Of a stretch of 64,000 nucleotides of DNA, positions 60,405 to 64,000 are shown in pieces (position 1 is the first letter of the stretch; every line of letters begins with the position of its first letter). The DNA is from Alphaproteobacteria bacterium (GTDB lineage: Bacteria; Pseudomonadota; Alphaproteobacteria; Micavibrionales; Micavibrionaceae): assembly GCA_030427385.1 (NCBI GenBank), contig JAUHWR010000001.1, positions 930,001 through 994,000 of the forward strand. The letters are read 5' to 3'. Both the position numbers and the translations under genes were made by a program. The notes beneath the pieces are model-generated. The model saw only the letters and a program-made list of their open reading frames with translations, did not search any database and was not told the origin of the DNA.

Positions 60405-61328
60405 ATGGCTGATTCCTCACAAACCCAACTTGCTTATATCGAAGAAAGCACTTATGGAACTACTCCCGCAACACCGGAATTTACAAGACAGCGTTTTACA
60501 GGAGAAGGTCTAAAAGCGTCACGTCAAAACATCACTTCCAATGAGATTAGACCAGACCGCAACGTGCCTGATTTAATTCAGGTCGCAGGAACGGCGGAAG
60601 GGGCAGTTAATTTTGAACTATCCTATGGCGCGTTTGATGATTGGATTGCCTCTTTCATGTACTCTGATTGGTCAACAAACGTCATTAAAAACGGCGTTGC
60701 ACAAAAATCATTCACGATTGAAAAGCTATTTGAGACAGGCGCAACGGATCAGTATTTTCGTTATCTTGGCGCGATTGCGAACACATTTTCTCTGGATATT
60801 TCAGCGCAGCAAATTGTTACAGGTTCTTTCGGATTTATGGCGAAGGGGTCAACACTGACACAGGCCGCGATTGCTTCCTCAACGTATGTTGATGCTCCTA
60901 CGAATGAGATTATGGACGCGGCAACTGGCTTTGCTTCTTTGACTAGCTCTGACATCACCTCACCAAACATTCTTTCCCTGACATTGAATGGCACTAATAA
61001 CCTACGTCAAAAGCCTGTAGTGGGGTCGATTGACTCTCTAGGTGTTGGCGCGGGTCGTTTCCAACTCACAGGCACTATGGATGTTTATTTTGAGAATAGT
61101 GAAGCGTTTGACTTGTTCTTGGATGGTACAGCAACAGACCTTTCTTTCAAAATTGGTGAGGCTTCCGAGCTTAATTATGAGTTTGAAATCCCACGCTTGA
61201 AATTTGAAGACGGTGACGTTCTTGCGGGTGGTAACGATCAAGATTTGGTCGCACGTCTTAGCTATACAGCCCTTTATGACCCCACAGAAGATTGCACGTT
61301 GAAAATCACGCGCACACCTGCGGCCTAA
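60405..61328 (+). CDS. Phage tail tube protein
   Basis: 307 residues. YIEESTYGTTPATPEFTRQRFTGEGLKASRQNITSNEIRPDRNVPDLIQVAGTAEGAVNFELSYGAFDDWI and TGSFGFMAKGSTL match the phage tail tube family of siphoviruses with long tails. AAAGGAG precedes the ATG. The tube stacks into the tail core. Followed by a strong inverted repeat before the chaperone. Confidence 0.88.
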   Translation: MADSSQTQLAYIEESTYGTTPATPEFTRQRFTGEGLKASRQNITSNEIRPDRNVPDLIQVAGTAEGAVNFELSYGAFDDWIASFMYSDWSTNVIKNGVAQKSFTIEKLFETGATDQYFRYLGAIANTFSLDISAQQIVTGSFGFMAKGSTLTQAAIASSTYVDAPTNEIMDAATGFASLTSSDITSPNILSLTLNGTNNLRQKPVVGSIDSLGVGAGRFQLTGTMDVYFENSEAFDLFLDGTATDLSFKIGEASELNYEFEIPRLKFEDGDVLAGGNDQDLVARLSYTALYDPTEDCTLKITRTPAA

Positions 61329-61338
61329 CCCTTTCAAA

Positions 61339-61408
61339 AACCGACATTTAAAACTTTCATTTATGTAGAGCGCACGGCGAGTTTGTCGGTTCTTTTCGTG
61401 CGCTCTAC
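61339..61408 (+). promoter_or_regulatory. Possible pseudoknot before the tail chaperone gene
   Basis: Stem 1: AACCGACA (61339-61346) with TGTCGGTT (61384-61391). Stem 2: GTAGAGCGCACG (61365-61376) with CGTGCGCTCTAC (61397-61408), perfect 12 bp. The four arms interleave (1-2-1'-2'), the geometry of an H-type pseudoknot, in the about 100-bp gap between tail tube stop and chaperone start. No T tract, so a plain terminator is unlikely. Confidence 0.55.
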
Positions 61409-61427
61409 GCCAACCGATGAGGAAATT

Positions 61428-61835
61428 ATGAGCCTATATAATACATTTAAAACTGACGAGAATTTAGAAACAGGCGAAGGTGTGAACCTTGATTATGGTG
61501 ATGGTGTTTTAATTACTATTCACCGCGCGGGCGGGGCTAATACAAAATACAGCCGCGTTGCATCACAAAAACTAAAACCACATTCACGTAAAATCCAAAA
61601 CGGCACAGCCGATACAGACGCTATTCGTAAAGTAATGGCTGAAATCTATGCTGAAGCCGTAGTGATTGGGTGGAAAGGCGTTAAAGACGAAAGCGGGAAG
61701 GATATGAAGTTCACAAAAGAAAATTGTGTGAAGCTTCTGACAGACTTGCCAGACTTGTTTAACGATATTCAAGACCAAGCAGATAAAATCAGCTTATTCC
61801 GTAAAGAAGAAACGGAAGAAATCGCAAAAAACTAA
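61428..61835 (+). CDS. Tail assembly chaperone, short form (G-like)
   Basis: 135 residues from ATG 61428 with GAGGAAA upstream. MSLYNTFKTDENLETGEGVNLDYGDG... is the G-type chaperone that, with its frameshifted GT form, coats the tape measure during tail assembly. It ends ...EEIAKN at a TAA directly behind the slippery run AAAAAAC. Confidence 0.82.
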   Translation: MSLYNTFKTDENLETGEGVNLDYGDGVLITIHRAGGANTKYSRVASQKLKPHSRKIQNGTADTDAIRKVMAEIYAEAVVIGWKGVKDESGKDMKFTKENCVKLLTDLPDLFNDIQDQADKISLFRKEETEEIAKN

Positions 61836-62158
61836 CGGAAGTCCTGCTCTGGAATAAAGAGTGGGGCGATTCCTTAAATAATTTAGAAGATATTGCCGCG
61901 CTTGGCAAAACACCAAAGGCTTTAGAAAACAGGCCAGAGTTGTTGCAGGGCGCGGACTTCTATTTAACCGCATATAACGAGCTTCAATATGACCGCCCTA
62001 TAGGGATGGGTATAGGGGCTATTCCGTGGTCATCAATTATCAGGTGGGCAGAGTTTCACGGCTTGTCCTGCTCTGATGATGTTGACGACTTAATAACAAT
62101 TATCCGCGCACTTGAAAACGCCGTACATGAATTTGACCAGAGAAAGGACGCTAAATGA
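61428..62158 (+). CDS. Tail assembly chaperone, -1 frameshifted long form (GT-like)
   Basis: If the ribosome slips back one base at A AAA AAC (61826-61832), reading continues LTEVLLWNKEWGDSLNNLEDI... to 62158, adding 108 residues for about 243 in all. The continuing frame is open with protein-like composition and includes YLTAYNELQYDRPIGMG. This is the conserved lambda G/GT strategy between tube and tape measure genes. The second frame also contains alternative starts, but no good ribosome binding site. Confidence 0.82.
61826..61832 (+). other. -1 slippery heptamer of the tail chaperone gene
   Basis: A AAA AAC in frame with the upstream gene (GCA AAA AAC TAA), the canonical X XXY YYZ pattern, with the zero-frame stop immediately after. 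Confidence 0.82.
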
Positions 62159-64000
62159 CTACTGATGCAGAAATTGTCATTGGCGTTAAAGGTGAATTAT
62201 CTGGTGCGCGGACTGTTAAGAGGAGCCTTGATGATGTTGCGGATAGCGGGGATCGTGCGACACGTGAGCTTGACCGCATGGAGCGTCAAATGGGCTCTCT
62301 TGAGAGGCAGTCCAGACTTTTAGCAAGTGCTTTCAAAACATTCATAGTCGCCTTTGCTGTAAACGAACTACGCAAAGGTGTTACATCTATTATATCAACC
62401 GCAGAGGAAATGCGGAAGCTTGAAGCACGATTGGTTAATAGTACACGTTCTGTTGCTGAATTTAATCAGGCGTTTAAAGGCTTGAACCAAATTGCCATTG
62501 AAACAGGTGGTTCATTATCTGCGTCTGTTGAGGTGTTTCAAAGACTCTCTTTCTCACGAGATGAAATCGGGGCAACTGTTAATGAGATGGTTAAGTTTAC
62601 CGAGATTGTGCAAAAGCTTGGTGTTGTCTCTGGTGCTAGTACAAGCGCATTGCAGTCAGGTTTATTGCAATTAGGACAAGGTTTATCATCTGGTGTATTA
62701 CGCGCGGAAGAATTTAACTCTATCCTTGAAAATATTCCCGCTGTTGGCGTTGCTATTGCTGATGAACTCGGCGTTTCGGTTGGTGTATTGCGGCAAATGG
62801 TCTTGGCGGGTGAGTTGCTTTCTAAAGATGTATTTGAGGCAATATTAAGCCAGACTGATGAGACGAATGAAAAGTTTGCAAATATGCCGGTCACGATTGA
62901 TAGGGCGTTTGGTAGTTTAAAAGCACAATTTGGAATATTGATAAATAATATCAATCAAACCTTTGCAGCTACAGAAAAACTTGCCAATGCTTTGCAAGGA
63001 GTAGCCGATAATTTCGCCAGAATAAATGGGGTTTCTATTGAGGGCGCACAAACGGCGTATCAAAATTCAAATACAATCGGTTCTTTTTATGGCGGGGGAT
63101 TAAACGCAGCATCACAAAAAGCTCTTGATGAGCAAGCGGGCATACAGAGAATTGATTTAGACTCAATCTCTACGGCATTGCCAGAGCAAGACCGCAAAGA
63201 AATGGAGAAGCTTTTAAAACAAGCGAATGAATATAACTCCCTTGTTACAACTGCATTGGCAGGAGGTAAGAGCAGTTTTTACGGTACGGTTGCTAAAGAA
63301 ATTAAAGAGGCTAAAGAAAAAACCACAACACTATCAAAAGCTCAAAAAGAAGCAGCTAAAATACAGCGGGAAGACCAAGCATTTTTCACTAATTTAATTA
63401 AAGAAACAGCAACCGAGCAAGAGTTATTCAATATGCGTATTGATGAACTTGAAGGAAAAAGAGGGCTTGCCAAAACAGCCGAGGAAATTCGCGCCATTGA
63501 CCGCGCTATTATTGCGGCAGGGGATGAATTAGAGAAATTCAGATTACAGGCAGAATTAGACAGCCCTTTAGCTAAAACATTTGCACGATTTGCGGGTGAG
63601 ATCGAGGACGGTTTCAAAGATGCATTTAAGGACGCATTTACAGCCACAGAGGGTGGTTGGAAAAAGCTTTTGAGTGGATTTAAAGAAACATTCAAGAACC
63701 TGCTTGCAGAGCTTGCTTATCAGGCGTTAGCACGTCCGATTATTGTTTCAGTTATGGGCGCAGCGGGTGGAAGCTTAGGCATTTCTAATAGTGCTGTAGC
63801 GTCAACGCTTGGAACAAGTGGTGGTGGGTTTGGTGGTATCGGCAATCTGGCGTCTTTAGGTGGCTCGGTAAATAGTCTTTTTTCTGGCGGGTCTAGTGCG
63901 TTACTAACCCAAGGTTTTGACAAGGTTGGCGGGTTGTTTGGTTTTGGTAATTCGGGTTTTATCGGCCCAATGCAAAACGGCGGTTTAAATGGGGGGTTGA
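62155..64000 (+). CDS. Tail tape measure protein, C-terminus beyond window
   Basis: At least 615 residues from ATG 62155 (ATGA overlap with the GT frame). N-terminal tape-measure domain MTTDAEIVIGVKGELSGARTVKRSLDDVA; then a helical stretch with SVEVFQRLSFSRDEIGATVNEMV and GVLRAEEFNSILENIPAVGVAIADELG, typical of TIGR02675-type tape measures, and a Gly/Ser-rich part near the edge. It sets tail length; the gene continues right of the window. Confidence 0.92.
   Translation, partial: MTTDAEIVIGVKGELSGARTVKRSLDDVADSGDRATRELDRMERQMGSLERQSRLLASAFKTFIVAFAVNELRKGVTSIISTAEEMRKLEARLVNSTRSVAEFNQAFKGLNQIAIETGGSLSASVEVFQRLSFSRDEIGATVNEMVKFTEIVQKLGVVSGASTSALQSGLLQLGQGLSSGVLRAEEFNSILENIPAVGVAIADELGVSVGVLRQMVLAGELLSKDVFEAILSQTDETNEKFANMPVTIDRAFGSLKAQFGILINNINQTFAATEKLANALQGVADNFARINGVSIEGAQTAYQNSNTIGSFYGGGLNAASQKALDEQAGIQRIDLDSISTALPEQDRKEMEKLLKQANEYNSLVTTALAGGKSSFYGTVAKEIKEAKEKTTTLSKAQKEAAKIQREDQAFFTNLIKETATEQELFNMRIDELEGKRGLAKTAEEIRAIDRAIIAAGDELEKFRLQAELDSPLAKTFARFAGEIEDGFKDAFKDAFTATEGGWKKLLSGFKETFKNLLAELAYQALARPIIVSVMGAAGGSLGISNSAVASTLGTSGGGFGGIGNLASLGGSVNSLFSGGSSALLTQGFDKVGGLFGFGNSGFIGPMQNGGLNGGL

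Larger units (their letters stand above)
38245..64000. mobile_element. Siphovirus-like prophage, right end outside the window
   Basis: From the tRNA-Thr 3' end to the window end: integrase, excisionase, leftward early genes, immunity region, rightward replication genes, terminase, portal, capsid and tail genes including a tape measure. Many genes overlap by ATGA or are a few bases apart, typical of phage operons. Nothing in the region looks broken apart from the primase frame question, so it may be functional. Lysis, tail tip and attR are beyond the window. Confidence 0.95.

Overview
The window is 64 kb of a moderately AT-rich bacterial chromosome, most likely from an alphaproteobacterium. 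The inference rests on an IF2 with an alphaproteobacterial-style N-terminal extension, a COG2907 FAD protein next to a class I photolyase, and a prophage carrying a relative of GcrA, the alphaproteobacterial cell-cycle regulator. I cannot name the order or genus.

Positions 1-38,170 are host chromosome. The minus-strand translation cluster rimP-nusA-ylxR-infB-rbfA-truB (truB runs off the left edge) is followed by rarA and a protein of unknown function. Next come hflX, an inositol-phosphatase-family gene, mazG, a DinG/XPD-type helicase and a LOG-family protein. A block around 17-23 kb holds a C39-like protein, the FAD protein, photolyase and tetR, divergent from a VOC-fold gene, then a DJ-1-like gene without the usual cysteine. 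prfB follows, with the classic programmed +1 frameshift. Two exported proteins that seem to share an N-terminal domain, a class A penicillin-binding protein, mgtE, coaD, tRNA-Lys, an O-acyltransferase, a YihY/BrkB protein, sseA and an AlaX-type editing protein complete the host part.

At 38.17 kb lies tRNA-Thr(GGT), and directly behind its 3' end a siphovirus-like prophage begins and continues past the right edge. Its leftward arm (38.2-45.0 kb) carries integrase, excisionase, many small genes, and a recombination set: NinB-like, DUF968-like, SSB, Gp157 and Rad52-like annealing protein. A TylF-type methyltransferase with its own terminator sits beside the immunity region as probable lysogenic cargo. 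The immunity region (about 45.0-46.8 kb) has an XRE repressor, a divergent Cro-like gene, and two early promoters with nearly identical operators between the -35 and -10 elements.

The rightward arm holds RusA, a GcrA-like protein, a replication protein containing 11-bp repeats, and a TOPRIM-helicase whose zinc-binding domain lies in a separate overlapping frame. The late region follows: terminase, DUF4055 portal, Mu F-like head protein, scaffold, major capsid, connectors, tail tube, tail chaperone with a -1 slippery site, and a tape measure cut by the window end. Lysis genes, tail tip and attR are not in the window.

The most unusual signals are the paired operator architecture, the out-of-frame zinc domain, CAGTG-centred palindromes around the scaffold and capsid genes, a possible RNA pseudoknot before the tail chaperone, and a promoter-driven stem-loop before the late genes.
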